From the NCBI RefSeq assembly GCF_014641455.1, contig NZ_BMHT01000011.1, positions 1 through 64,000 on the forward strand: 64,000 nucleotides of DNA, written 5' to 3'. The DNA is from Hymenobacter cavernae (GTDB lineage: Bacteria > Bacteroidota > Bacteroidia > Cytophagales > Hymenobacteraceae). Positions 23,214 to 32,117 of this stretch are shown here, piece after piece (the first letter of the stretch is position 1; every line of letters starts with the position of its first letter). The notes beneath the pieces are model-generated. The model searched no databases. It was not told the origin of the DNA and was given only the letters and a program-made list of their open reading frames with translations. The translations under genes were made by a program, and so were the position numbers.

Positions 23214-24442
23214 TACTGGAGCAAAAGTTTATAGTTGGCTTTCAGGTTGATTTTGACCAGTTTGATCTTGTTGCCGGCGATAGCCTTCCCGGTCTGAATA
23301 GCAATGCCCGCAGCTTGCGCCCCAAGGCTCGGCGACATGGTGAGCAGGTCGGCGCTGCTTGCGCCGTTGGCCATGCCTTGTTTAGCAGCATCCCGATCCA
23401 CTGAGCCCGGAATGTTGAGTCCTTCCCCACCATCCAGATCGTAAGCCGATAGGCTGACAGGTACAATGCTGTTATCGTACTGAATAGAATTGATCGTGAT
23501 GGTGAGCCGTTGTCCGCTCAGGCCACATACCCCGTAGACGAAGGTGTTAGCTGGAATCACGCGCCCCTCGAGTTGCACATCGGCAAGCAAACGAAGCTTC
23601 ACCGTTTGGCCTTGCACGACCACCTGATCAGAGTGGACCACCGCAGGTACCGCATTCACGGCGGCCGCAGATCGAGACGTTCCCCCTAGGCCATGAAAGC
23701 TATTGCCCTTGCCTGAGGCTGCGGTGTTCGCTTGTAGGCGATTCACCACCGAGACAGGTTCGGCCGCCACAACGGAGGGCGCTGGCTTACTGGATTTAGT
23801 AGAGGCTGTGGCAACGGGTGCCGCGGGCGTGGCCGCTGGTGCCGGCTTATCCAAGTCTTGCAGCCGCTTTTCATATTGCTGGCGCAGCTGGTCTAGCTCC
23901 CGTAGGCTCTGATCCATTTGCTCATCCTTGGCCGAGCTACCACCATAGTTACTGCTCGTGGCCACGCTGCCGGAAGAGTAAGTAGGCTCCGGAGCGTAGA
24001 GTTGCTGCTGCGTGCGCTGCATGCGGCTTTGCATCGCCGCCACATTTGGATCAGCCTTTGGGTCATAAGCTTGCGAGGGTTGGCCAGGCTGTACCGCGTA
24101 GTTTAAACCTGTCGCGGGCTGACCAGTGATAGCAGCGGCGGAGCTATCCAGCGTGGCTGAAGGCGCGGGAGCACTAAAGGCTAAGCCGTTGTGGTTGGTG
24201 CTATCCTGGGGAGCTGCGTACGCATCCAGCTTGCTTTCAAATAGCGACGTTTTGCCAGCAGAGGGAAGGGATGTGTTGAGGCCACTCATGCCAACGCCAG
24301 GTCCCGCCTCAGCCGTGGGCACGCCTTTGCCCCCACCACCTAAAACAAAGAGAATCGTCAGAAAAATGACGGAAGGAAGTGGAATGAACAGCAGGAGCCG
24401 CCGCTTCTTGATGAACTCCTGGGTAAGTTTTGGAGCGCTCAT
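23213..24442 (-). CDS. traM: Conjugative transfer protein TraM
   Basis: The 409-residue protein has one N-terminal membrane segment (about 13-35, LLLFIPLPSVIFLTILFVLG). A long low-complexity periplasmic region follows, with a coiled coil (DQSLRELDQLRQQYEKRLQDL), then a C-terminal barrel-like domain (VKLRLLADVQLEGRVIPANT and YDLDGGEGLNIPG). This is the TraM / VirB10-like architecture that spans the envelope. It lies between traK and traN, with no traL between traK and traM. The start is preceded by the CGACT box seen at three other genes here. Confidence 0.88.
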   Translation of the reverse strand: MSAPKLTQEFIKKRRLLLFIPLPSVIFLTILFVLGGGGKGVPTAEAGPGVGMSGLNTSLPSAGKTSLFESKLDAYAAPQDSTNHNGLAFSAPAPSATLDSSAAAITGQPATGLNYAVQPGQPSQAYDPKADPNVAAMQSRMQRTQQQLYAPEPTYSSGSVATSSNYGGSSAKDEQMDQSLRELDQLRQQYEKRLQDLDKPAPAATPAAPVATASTKSSKPAPSVVAAEPVSVVNRLQANTAASGKGNSFHGLGGTSRSAAAVNAVPAVVHSDQVVVQGQTVKLRLLADVQLEGRVIPANTFVYGVCGLSGQRLTITINSIQYDNSIVPVSLSAYDLDGGEGLNIPGSVDRDAAKQGMANGASSADLLTMSPSLGAQAAGIAIQTGKAIAGNKIKLVKINLKANYKLLLQ

Positions 24443-24463
24443 AGTCGTAGGAATAAGAGAGAT

Positions 24464-25084
24464 TTAGCGACGGTTCTCTGTCAGCAGGTCGTTGTTTTGC
24501 ACCACGCGCCACCGCTCCATTAAAAAGCCGTGGGGGTTGTTGGCCGAGCGCGACACATCGCGCAGGTAGCACTCCGAAATCAGGTTGCGGGTAGTGACAG
24601 TGGAAGTGCGAATGATGTGTTGCTGGGCATAGCACTTGGCGTAATAACCACTACTACTAGGCTGCACGGTGACGCTATCCACGCGGATATCCTGGCTGAT
24701 GTTTTTCTGAATCAACTCGTTGATATAACCGCTTTCTTTCAGGTACTCGTACTGCTGCTGCGCACTAGCATCGGCCAGGTACAGCGACTGACTCACGTTG
24801 TACTGAATAGCTTTGTCGTCCGGATCCAGCGTGAAGAACAGTTCGTGAAAGCGTTTGACGTGATCCTGCGCCTCAACTGGCCGGTTCTCCTTTACACTGT
24901 GGGCGCTAGCCGTCATTAGCTGCCCATTATTCAGCAGGTAAATATTGTCCAGCGCAATCATCGTACTCTTGTGGCCCGAGTAGATAGCATACACCGTAAT
25001 CAGAAGGCAGAACAGCGCCAGGGTGAAAAACATGGTTCTGCTTTGTTGGTGAGCCGAGTCGATATTCTTGAGGGAACGGAACAT
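24464..25084 (-). CDS. traK: Conjugative transfer protein TraK
   Basis: The 206-residue protein has a single N-terminal membrane segment (FFTLALFCLLITVYAIYSG). The typical TraK features follow: HVKRFHELFFTLDPDDKAI and YYAKCYAQQHIIRTSTVTTR, ending FLMERWRVVQNNDLLTENRR. TraK is a VirB8-like inner-membrane component. The ATG at 25084 is preceded by ACGACT. Confidence 0.88.
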   Translation of the reverse strand: MFRSLKNIDSAHQQSRTMFFTLALFCLLITVYAIYSGHKSTMIALDNIYLLNNGQLMTASAHSVKENRPVEAQDHVKRFHELFFTLDPDDKAIQYNVSQSLYLADASAQQQYEYLKESGYINELIQKNISQDIRVDSVTVQPSSSGYYAKCYAQQHIIRTSTVTTRNLISECYLRDVSRSANNPHGFLMERWRVVQNNDLLTENRR

Positions 25085-25105
25085 AGTCGTGGTTTCTAGG
25101 ATGGA

Positions 25106-26200
25106 TTAAGCAGCCGTATTCTTGAAGCCTGTCTGATTACCCACACTGCCAGGCACCGTGTTATTTCGAATGTCGGAGAGCATGGCACCCGCGGTATTCA
25201 CACCCCGGCCGGCCACTTGTCCAGCAGTGGCGCCGGCGAAACTGGCAGCGCCACTAGCAGCTGCGCCGCCCTGCACAGTAGCGAAGCGTAGAATGTTGCT
25301 CATGCCGCTCGCCGCTACAATCCAGCTTGACACGGAAGGCACCGTGAAGTAGCCAGCAATAGCAATCACCAGAAAGATCATGTAGCCCATATCCGCCGCT
25401 TCCAAATCACCACCTGAGCGAATCTGGGCAATGTCTAGGTTGAGCATCATTACTTGAATTTTGGCGATGATGGCCCCGAAGATGTTGGCCACTGGCAGCC
25501 ACAGAAACACATTGATGTAGCGGGCTAGCCAGTTGGTCAGCGTGGCCTCGAAGCCAGGCCAGATAGCAAAGCCGAAGCTGATGGGGCCGACAATGCTTAA
25601 GATGATCAGGAAGAAGGTGCGAATGGTATTGATGACCAGCGCCGCCGAGTTATGAGCCAGTTCCAGCACATTGCGGATCCACTCACGGAAGTTCTTCTGC
25701 ACGTCATAGGCCATGCGGTCAAAGTACAGCGCCGCTTTCCCGCCGAAGTCTAAAGCATCCTTGCTCTCCAGCTCCTTGTCAAATGCTTCGTTCGATTCGT
25801 AGGGCGCATTTTCCGGCCGTGCGGCGAGTAGTTCAGCTTTACGCTCTTGTAGCTGAATGATATTTTGATTCTGCACCCGCACAATAGAGTTTGTTGCGGA
25901 AGAGACACCGCCGAGGACGGTATTCAAAACAGCGAGCATAGAGGGGAAAAACATGATTACAATACCGATTCCAAACGGGCGCATCAGTGGCCAGAAATCA
26001 ATCGGCTCGGTAGTAGCCAGGTTGCGCCAAATCTTGCTGCCGATGAATACCAAGGCACCTAGGCCACCCAGGGCACGCCCCACGTTGACTAGATCTGAAC
26101 ATAGGGGCAGCATCTCATTGTAGAGATTGTCGAGCAGTTGTTGCAGTGATTCGACCGGTATCGATACCTGAAGCAGCAAGGAGAAGAAGGAAAGAAGCAT
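25106..26200 (-). CDS. traJ: Conjugative transfer protein TraJ
   Basis: The 364-residue polytopic membrane protein is a VirB6-like channel component. It has about six hydrophobic segments, including GALVFIGSKIWRNL, GIVIMFFPSMLAVLNTVLG, FFLIILSIVGPISFGFAIWP and YMIFLVIAIAGYFTVPSV. The FGFAIWPGFEATLTNWLARYINVFLWLPVANI block (seen as AIWPGF and INVFLWLP) is the TraJ signature. The C-terminal tail is Gly/Ala-rich. Gene order traI-traJ-traK supports the name. Confidence 0.88.
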   Translation of the reverse strand: MLLSFFSLLLQVSIPVESLQQLLDNLYNEMLPLCSDLVNVGRALGGLGALVFIGSKIWRNLATTEPIDFWPLMRPFGIGIVIMFFPSMLAVLNTVLGGVSSATNSIVRVQNQNIIQLQERKAELLAARPENAPYESNEAFDKELESKDALDFGGKAALYFDRMAYDVQKNFREWIRNVLELAHNSAALVINTIRTFFLIILSIVGPISFGFAIWPGFEATLTNWLARYINVFLWLPVANIFGAIIAKIQVMMLNLDIAQIRSGGDLEAADMGYMIFLVIAIAGYFTVPSVSSWIVAASGMSNILRFATVQGGAAASGAASFAGATAGQVAGRGVNTAGAMLSDIRNNTVPGSVGNQTGFKNTAA

Positions 26201-26205
26201 AGTCG

Positions 26206-26856
26206 TTAGTTGGATAATCCGTAAAGCTGTTTGAGTAGCTGGCGGTCTTTTGCCGCTTTGGTTTGAGCCGAGGCAATGGCCTGGTTGCGTTTGGTGAAGT
26301 AGGAGACGAGCTCGTATTGGTGCACCACCTTATCCGAGAGCTTGTTGATGAACTTCAGCCGCTGGGCATCCGTCATCTTGGCCGCATTCGGTGTGAGGAT
26401 GGTGGTCAGATCATCAAGCAGCCCGACGTTCTCCGAGAGCAGCACCGTGTAGCCCTTGATCATCCCTTGAATTTGTGGCGGCGTCAGGTAGGGGTTGCTC
26501 CGCAGCTGGGTCATGTTCTGGGTGTACAGAGCCAGGGTGCGGTCTTGGTAAGACCAGATCGTTTTCACCCGCTGGTAATCCTTCACCACTGAGTTGATCT
26601 TAAGCAGGCTCGTGTACCAGTCTTCGTGCATGGCTGCCGTCTGATCAGTGAGCTGCTTGATAACTGCCTGGGTATTGGTACCCTTCTTCACAATGGTGTT
26701 ACCCAAGGCCCGCAGTGTGGTCAAGAATCCTTGGTGAGTTGCTTGCTTGGTGGCCTGCTTCTCTGCAATGGGCATCGTGACCACGAACTGAGCGCGCGTG
26801 GCGTGCGACAGGAGCCCCATGGCTACTATCGCAAATAAGGTTTTGAGCTGTTTCAT
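26206..26856 (-). CDS. traI: TraI-like transfer protein (DUF4141), paralogue 2
   Basis: The 216-residue secreted protein has a signal peptide (LFAIVAMGLLSHATRAQ) and the DUF4141 C-terminus: MTDAQRLKFINKLSDKV, then YELVSYFTKRNQAIASAQ and a final LKQLYGL. TraI of CTnDOT-like elements is VirB5/TrbJ-like, probably a periplasmic or pilus-tip component. It is clearly paralogous to the adjacent gene upstream. Only 5 bp separate it from traJ. Confidence 0.8.
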   Translation of the reverse strand: MKQLKTLFAIVAMGLLSHATRAQFVVTMPIAEKQATKQATHQGFLTTLRALGNTIVKKGTNTQAVIKQLTDQTAAMHEDWYTSLLKINSVVKDYQRVKTIWSYQDRTLALYTQNMTQLRSNPYLTPPQIQGMIKGYTVLLSENVGLLDDLTTILTPNAAKMTDAQRLKFINKLSDKVVHQYELVSYFTKRNQAIASAQTKAAKDRQLLKQLYGLSN

Positions 26857-26866
26857 AGCCTAGGTC

Positions 26867-27520
26867 CTATTTGGCTAGGCCGTAGAGTTGCTTGATGGTA
26901 GCCAGGTCTTTCGCCGCCTGATTTTGGCGGAACGACATGGCCATGTTGCGGCGCGTGAAGTAGGAAACCAAGTCGTACTGATGCGTTACCTTATCGTCTA
27001 AGGCATCAATCAACTCCATGCGCTCGGCATCCGTCATCTTAGATTTCAGCGGCGAGACGATGGCGGTCAGATCATCCAGATAAGAAGCTGATTCCTGAAT
27101 CAGGGTGGTATAGCCTCGTACGATACCGGCCACCTGCTCGGGGCGAAGGTTAGGATCCGCCTTGAACTTGCCGATGTAGTTGGAGTAGATGGTGATGATG
27201 GCCGTCTGCCGCTCAAAGAGGTGGCGCACGCGCCGGTACTGCTTGACGGTGTTGCTGACCTGCATCAACCCATCGTACCAGTTCTTGGCCAGGAGCATGT
27301 TCTTTTCGGTGAACCCCTTGGTCAACACCTGCTCGACCACGCCGGCATTCACCAGCGTATTTGCTTTGGTACTTAGCGCCTTCAACGTGGCTTGTAACCC
27401 CGTCTGAATGAAGTTGGTACCTTCTAAAATCGGCGCCGAAACCACTGCTTGTGCGTGCGCGGAAGGCTTACCCAAAAGGCAAAGCGCTGCCAGACACAGT
27501 AAAAACCGTGTTTTTTTCAT
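26867..27520 (-). CDS. traI: TraI-like transfer protein (DUF4141), paralogue 1
   Basis: The 217-residue protein starts with a signal peptide (FLLCLAALCLLGKPSAHAQA). It shares with its downstream neighbour the order LDDLTAIVSPLKSKMTDAER, YDLVSYFTRRNMAMSF and IKQLYGL. Overall the two look about 40% identical by eye, so they arose by tandem duplication. Spacing to the next gene is 10 bp. Two different subunits may be needed for one complex. Confidence 0.8.
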   Translation of the reverse strand: MKKTRFLLCLAALCLLGKPSAHAQAVVSAPILEGTNFIQTGLQATLKALSTKANTLVNAGVVEQVLTKGFTEKNMLLAKNWYDGLMQVSNTVKQYRRVRHLFERQTAIITIYSNYIGKFKADPNLRPEQVAGIVRGYTTLIQESASYLDDLTAIVSPLKSKMTDAERMELIDALDDKVTHQYDLVSYFTRRNMAMSFRQNQAAKDLATIKQLYGLAK

Positions 27521-27556
27521 GACCTAGATGTAGTTAGTGAATGGGTGCGGGCTGGG

Positions 27557-28135
27557 CTATTCGTGGCCCCACATTTCCCGGTTGTACTTCTGGTGTTTCA
27601 GCTTTTGCTCCTTCTGAGCTATCGCCGCCGCGGTCCGTCTGCTATAGTATTGTACCAATGCGAGTTGATGCTTCTCCTTCTCTTCCAAGTCCGAGACGTA
27701 CTTGAGCTGCTCTGCCTCACTCATGCTCGTTCCACTAGTAGCTAGGTTCGATAGTTCCTGCACATTCGAAGTGCTTTGGTTGACCAACGATTTATACTGG
27801 GAGCGGATACCCTGGGCCTGCTCAACGGAGATAACCTCTGCTTTCGTCAGCTTCGGTCCGTTAGCCGCTACTTCCTGTAGGATGGCCGCATGGGTCTCGT
27901 AGATGTTGGCAACTCTTGGATTCAGCTTAATCGTATTGGGCACCTCGCTCTGGTACCACTCGTGCAGCAAGGGGCCAAAGCTAGCTGTCGCCTTTTCACC
28001 ACCGAGCTTGTAAATCTGTTTGATGGATGCAGTCACATGCGCTTCCTGATCAGATGCCAGCTTTTTTGAAGCTGCATCTTGTCCGCAAGAGGCAAACAGC
28101 AGACTAGCGAGTAAGAATAGTGAGGTCGTTTTCAT
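27557..28135 (-). CDS. Lipoprotein related to TraI (third paralogue)
   Basis: The ATG at 28135 gives a lipoprotein signal MKTTSLFLLASLLFASCG with lipobox FASC (Cys17) and a mature chain of about 175 residues. The C-terminal half contains MSEAEQLKYVSDLEEKEKH and LALVQYYSRRTAAAIAQ. These align with the MTDAER and LVSYFTRRN blocks of the two TraI-like proteins downstream, so it is a third, lipid-anchored paralogue. The start is chosen for the lipobox and because CGACT precedes it as in traJ, traK and traM. Confidence 0.75.
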   Translation of the reverse strand: MKTTSLFLLASLLFASCGQDAASKKLASDQEAHVTASIKQIYKLGGEKATASFGPLLHEWYQSEVPNTIKLNPRVANIYETHAAILQEVAANGPKLTKAEVISVEQAQGIRSQYKSLVNQSTSNVQELSNLATSGTSMSEAEQLKYVSDLEEKEKHQLALVQYYSRRTAAAIAQKEQKLKHQKYNREMWGHE

Positions 28136-28181
28136 AGTCGGTGGGTGGTATGGCAGGAGTAACTTAATCAAGTTGACGCTC

Positions 28182-30650
28182 TTAACCAGCGTCCCGTAAT
28201 TCTTGAGCGTACACCTGAATAGCTGTTTCTATATCTAAGCCAGCGTCTAGCTTTTGAAAGAGAACCATCTTCTCAGTTTCTTCCGTCGTGTAAGTCACGT
28301 ACTCTTCTTTCGACACTACCACGCCGTACACCGTGGCCACTTTGGTCCCTAGACCAATATAGACCTCATTGTAGAATTCATCCGGGCGGCGGTCGGCATT
28401 GATGCTAAGCACCAAGGCTTTTTGCTTTTCGGAGAGCGCCAACACCTCTTGAATTTCATCGAACTTGCCCATGAACTTCTCCAGGCTCAGCAGGATCATG
28501 CAATCAGACTGCGTGATGATCGTATCCTTGACAATCGGATTATCGAGGATGTCTTTGACCTCCTGTGTGACCACGACGGCTTCCCCCTGAAACTTGCGGA
28601 CGGTCTTGAAGAGGTATTTCAGGTAATCGGCCATAGCCGGGGTGGCAATGGCTTTCCAGGCTTCCTCGATCAAGATCATCTTGCGCACACCCTTGAGCAT
28701 GCGCATCTTCTGCAGAAAGGTGTCCATGATGACCAGCGTAACAACGGGGAACAGGATGGGGTGGTCCTTAATGTTGTCAATCTCGAAGACGATAAAGCTT
28801 TCACCCACTAGATCTAGCTCCTGCTCAGCGTTCAGCAGATAGTCGTACTCTCCACCGCGGTAGTAGGGCCGCAGCACGTAGAGAAAGTTCTGCATGTCGA
28901 AGTCATGGTCGCGTACCTTCTCTCCCTTCAGGTAGGCATCAAACGGCCCCTGTAGAAACTCATAGAAAGTATTGAAGGAAGCTTTGATTGTGGGATCATT
29001 CTTCAATGCCTGGTAGTACTGCGTGAGCGCTGTCGAAATGGACACATACTCGGATTGCGAGAGCGCTTCGTTTTGGCGTTTCCATAACGTCACGAGCAGA
29101 TTATGCAGGCTTAAGCGCTTCTCTACGTCCGGCGCTCCAACTACATAAAAGGGGTTGAAGCTGATGGGCTTGGCTTCTTCGTAGGTGTAGTACACCCCGC
29201 CCCGTAGCTGGCACAACCCTTTGTAGCTGTTGCCGGTGTCCACCAGCAGCACGTGCCCGCCTTGCTCATGGAACTGCCGCACCAAGCCGTTCGTGAAAAA
29301 CGACTTCCCACTGCCCGAGCCGCCCAGGACGAACTTGTTACGGTTGGTAATGATGCCCCGCTTGCGCGGCTCTTCCGAGATGTCGACGTGGACTGGCTTG
29401 CCCGTCAGGCGATCTGACAGTTTAATGCCAACGGGGCTGCTGGAGCTGCGGTAGTTGGTCTCCACGTTCCACAGGCAGCAGGCGGGCCCGGCAAAGGTGT
29501 AGAAGGTTTCCTCGCTGGGGAAGTCGCCGGCGTTGCCCGGAATACCGGCCCAAAAGAGCGTACCGATATCAACCGTGTTCTCGCGGGCCTTCCCCCCCAT
29601 TTTGGTGATGGCATCGCCCGTTAGCTCCCGCAGTTCTTTCTCGTGCATCTCCTGTTCCGTCCACGCCAGGATGTTCGCGTGCGCCCGGACTGGTAGCCGC
29701 TGCTGAGAATGGGCTTCATTCAGGTACCAGTCATAAAAATCTTTGTTGATGGCGTTCTGGCGTGAATTCAAGGAGAGCGAATTCAGCCTATCCCGCTTCT
29801 TTTCGAAGTCCTTCAGGGTCTTGGCAGCGTCATCGACAAAGAGATACTGGTTGTAGATGTGATTGCAGTTCAACTGCAAGCCAAGAGGGGATGCGAAACC
29901 AATAAAGAAGTTGCTATAATCGGTGCTTAGATTGCCGTGCCTGGTGCTCGTCTCCAGTATTTCGGGCAAGTCATCGAGTTGACCGAGTGAGTAGCACGTG
30001 CACCGTTTAGAGCCCACTTTCAGCCCTTGCGAAAAATCAAGGTCAGCCACTGGCGCTGTATCGCTCATGTTCAGGTAGAGATACTTTTCCAGTAGGCCGG
30101 TCTTTCCTTCTGCGCCGGCCAAGTCATCATCGGTGAGCTGCGTGCACTTGATGCCTACGGCCGCGAGGGTTCTTACAAACTGCCCGACTGCGTTAAAAAA
30201 GGCAGCCAACAACTTCTCGTCCATCATGTCTTTCGGGACGATTTTGGATCGGGTAAGCAATGTGGCCAGGCTAGTCCAATTCTCCCGACTAGTAGGCGTC
30301 TTGGTCAAGAACAGATAGCAGTAATGATTCAGGAAAGGACGTTCATTGAAATGCCGCTCGTAGGCTTGTGAGAGCATCGACCGCTCTACCTCAAAGTTAG
30401 CTACGTACTTGTCCTCTACAAACCAGTCTTGCTTGTGTACGACCGTATGGTTGGGAAGCAAGCGCACAGCCTTTACAAAGGCAGAATGCAGAGACTCGTA
30501 GTCGGCCTCCGATAAGGTGAAGATTTCCGGTAGGTCCAACCGGTAGGCCACCGTCACGTCGGCGTTCTTGCTGATCAGGCAGTCGTTTTCAACCGCGTAG
30601 ATCGGTTGCTTGCTTTCCAGCGTAGCAGAGGGAAGAAGTAGGTTGCTCAT
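28182..30650 (-). CDS. traG: Conjugation ATPase TraG (VirB4 family)
   Basis: The 822-residue protein is the secretion-type ATPase of the mating apparatus. It shows Walker A GGSGSGKS (443-450) preceded by TNRNKFVL, Walker B KMILIEEAW (about 657-665), and the VirB4-type block VVVTQEVKDILDN downstream. The first 420 residues match the N-terminal TraG domain. Its start overlaps the traF stop by four bases (ATGA). Length and all motifs are intact. Confidence 0.93.
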   Translation of the reverse strand: MSNLLLPSATLESKQPIYAVENDCLISKNADVTVAYRLDLPEIFTLSEADYESLHSAFVKAVRLLPNHTVVHKQDWFVEDKYVANFEVERSMLSQAYERHFNERPFLNHYCYLFLTKTPTSRENWTSLATLLTRSKIVPKDMMDEKLLAAFFNAVGQFVRTLAAVGIKCTQLTDDDLAGAEGKTGLLEKYLYLNMSDTAPVADLDFSQGLKVGSKRCTCYSLGQLDDLPEILETSTRHGNLSTDYSNFFIGFASPLGLQLNCNHIYNQYLFVDDAAKTLKDFEKKRDRLNSLSLNSRQNAINKDFYDWYLNEAHSQQRLPVRAHANILAWTEQEMHEKELRELTGDAITKMGGKARENTVDIGTLFWAGIPGNAGDFPSEETFYTFAGPACCLWNVETNYRSSSSPVGIKLSDRLTGKPVHVDISEEPRKRGIITNRNKFVLGGSGSGKSFFTNGLVRQFHEQGGHVLLVDTGNSYKGLCQLRGGVYYTYEEAKPISFNPFYVVGAPDVEKRLSLHNLLVTLWKRQNEALSQSEYVSISTALTQYYQALKNDPTIKASFNTFYEFLQGPFDAYLKGEKVRDHDFDMQNFLYVLRPYYRGGEYDYLLNAEQELDLVGESFIVFEIDNIKDHPILFPVVTLVIMDTFLQKMRMLKGVRKMILIEEAWKAIATPAMADYLKYLFKTVRKFQGEAVVVTQEVKDILDNPIVKDTIITQSDCMILLSLEKFMGKFDEIQEVLALSEKQKALVLSINADRRPDEFYNEVYIGLGTKVATVYGVVVSKEEYVTYTTEETEKMVLFQKLDAGLDIETAIQVYAQELRDAG

Positions 30651-30967
30651 GAGCGCTTTAGGTCTTTAAAGAGGCGAGCATTGCGATTCACGATCCGAAC
30701 GGGCTGGCGGCCCTTGGCTTGGTGCTTCATCGCACCGTGCTCGCCATATTTCGAGCAGAGACTGAATACCCGGATCCACCAAAGAAACCCGCTACCGAGA
30801 GTGAGGAAGGTGGTCAGGTAGGTGTTGACCCCGACGCCGAGCAGGACAATGGCCGACATAAACACGGCGCCGAGGCCCCCAACCAGCATAAAGAGATAGC
30901 GCGCGCCTACCAACCCTATGAATTCAATTGGCTTATTAACGCCCTTATTCAATAGGTAGTGGCCCAT
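30647..30967 (-). CDS. traF: Conjugative transfer protein TraF (DUF4133)
   Basis: From the ATG at 30967 the 106-residue product starts MGHYLLNKGVNKPIEFIGL. It has two membrane segments (YLFMLVGGLGAVFMSAIVL and TYLTTFLTLGSGFLWWIRV) and a basic tail. This is the TraF/DUF4133 (VirB3-like) pattern. The frame extends upstream into traE, but that part has no TraF similarity. It lies 4 bp after the traE stop and overlaps traG by ATGA. Confidence 0.88.
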   Translation of the reverse strand: MGHYLLNKGVNKPIEFIGLVGARYLFMLVGGLGAVFMSAIVLLGVGVNTYLTTFLTLGSGFLWWIRVFSLCSKYGEHGAMKHQAKGRQPVRIVNRNARLFKDLKRS

Positions 30968-30971
30968 TGCT

Positions 30972-31319
30972 CTACAGGAAGAAGGAGCGCAAGATGGTAG
31001 CAGACACAACCAGGAAGATGCAGCTGCCAAACCAGGCAGTAAGATGCTTCTGGGTGTTTTGGTCACCTGAGTTCCACTTGATAAAAGCCGTGATGGCACC
31101 ACCCAGGCCCGCGGCGGCTCCAATGGCATACATGAGCAGCGTGAGGTTGTCGAAGTACCCTGAGATCATGGAGGTAGCTTTCGTGATGCCGCCCGAGCCG
31201 TCACCCTGGGCCAGTGAGGCCGTGGCGGTGGCCAGCACCACGAGTGCAGTCAGAATCGCTTTAACTTTTGCCCGGGAAGATTTGCCAGGTCCGGTGAAAA
31301 TGAAAGGTTTGTTAAGCAT
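30972..31319 (-). CDS. traE: Conjugative transfer protein TraE (DUF4134)
   Basis: The 115-residue protein has a hydrophobic leader (KAILTALVVLATATASLAQG) and the DUF4134 core: GITKATSMISGYFDNLTLLM, then AGLGGAITAFIKWNSGDQNT and a final membrane helix. TraE is the VirB2-like (pilin-type) component. It precedes traF and traG in the usual order. Confidence 0.9.
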   Translation of the reverse strand: MLNKPFIFTGPGKSSRAKVKAILTALVVLATATASLAQGDGSGGITKATSMISGYFDNLTLLMYAIGAAAGLGGAITAFIKWNSGDQNTQKHLTAWFGSCIFLVVSATILRSFFL

Positions 31320-31383
31320 GGCTTTAATGAGTAAGAATGGTGTGAAATGAGTGAAAGAAAAAAGATGAAGGCTACTAAAAATA

Positions 31384-32022
31384 TTAGCTGACGGCGGGTT
31401 CTACCACGTCAGCATAGAGCGTCGAGGTAAGTTGCTGCGCACTCTTACTGCTCTTCTTATAAAATGCCATTAACACTTCCGTGTTCTCTAGGGCAGGAAT
31501 CTCTTCTACTAGTTGCTCCTGGGTGATTTCTCCCTCTGCTGCTCGGTCAAAGTAGTCGCTGAGCTGGGCTACACCAACCGTGTAATCATGCTCAAACTCT
31601 TCTAACTCCTCTCCCCTTTCCTGATTTGGGACAGAATTCCCAGAAATAATCGTTTCGTCATTATTAGATTCTATAGATATATCTAAATCATTTTCTTTAA
31701 TCTCATCCGCCTCTTTCGCTTCTAGTGATGTAGTTGTTTCCTGCACCACTTCGGCGGGCTCTTGCTCGTTTACTTGCTGGGCGGCCGCTGGTGCTTCCTG
31801 CTTCGGAAGCACGATAGCCGCCGCCTTGGATACCAATGGCACCTTGCCCAGCACGGATGCAGGCGTGGGTGCCAACGATTCATCACCAACGGCCCGCCCC
31901 TTTCCTTTCATCAAGCCTAGTAGCTCCGTTCGGTAATACACCACGACCACAAACACATAGTACAAGACGAGCAGCACTGCCACAGCGCCTAGGAACTGCG
32001 GCCACGAGATCATTTTAAACAT
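31384..32022 (-). CDS. Tra-operon membrane protein (212 aa)
   Basis: One N-terminal membrane helix (FLGAVAVLLVLYYVFVVVVY) is followed by a long acidic, low-complexity region rich in Glu/Asp. A short structured C-terminus holds ENTEVLMAFYKKSSKSAQ. It occupies the position of traC/traD-type genes in Bacteroidetes conjugative elements, but I cannot assign it to either. It lies 62 bp before traE and is transcribed with it. Confidence 0.65.
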   Translation of the reverse strand: MFKMISWPQFLGAVAVLLVLYYVFVVVVYYRTELLGLMKGKGRAVGDESLAPTPASVLGKVPLVSKAAAIVLPKQEAPAAAQQVNEQEPAEVVQETTTSLEAKEADEIKENDLDISIESNNDETIISGNSVPNQERGEELEEFEHDYTVGVAQLSDYFDRAAEGEITQEQLVEEIPALENTEVLMAFYKKSSKSAQQLTSTLYADVVEPAVS

Positions 32023-32117
32023 GGTAGCTAGAATTGATAAGGTTACAGGAAAGGCAAAGCAGTAGCTAGAGGCTCCATTTTGGGGCCTTGTAAATCAATT
32101 GTTTATAAGTTGAAGGG

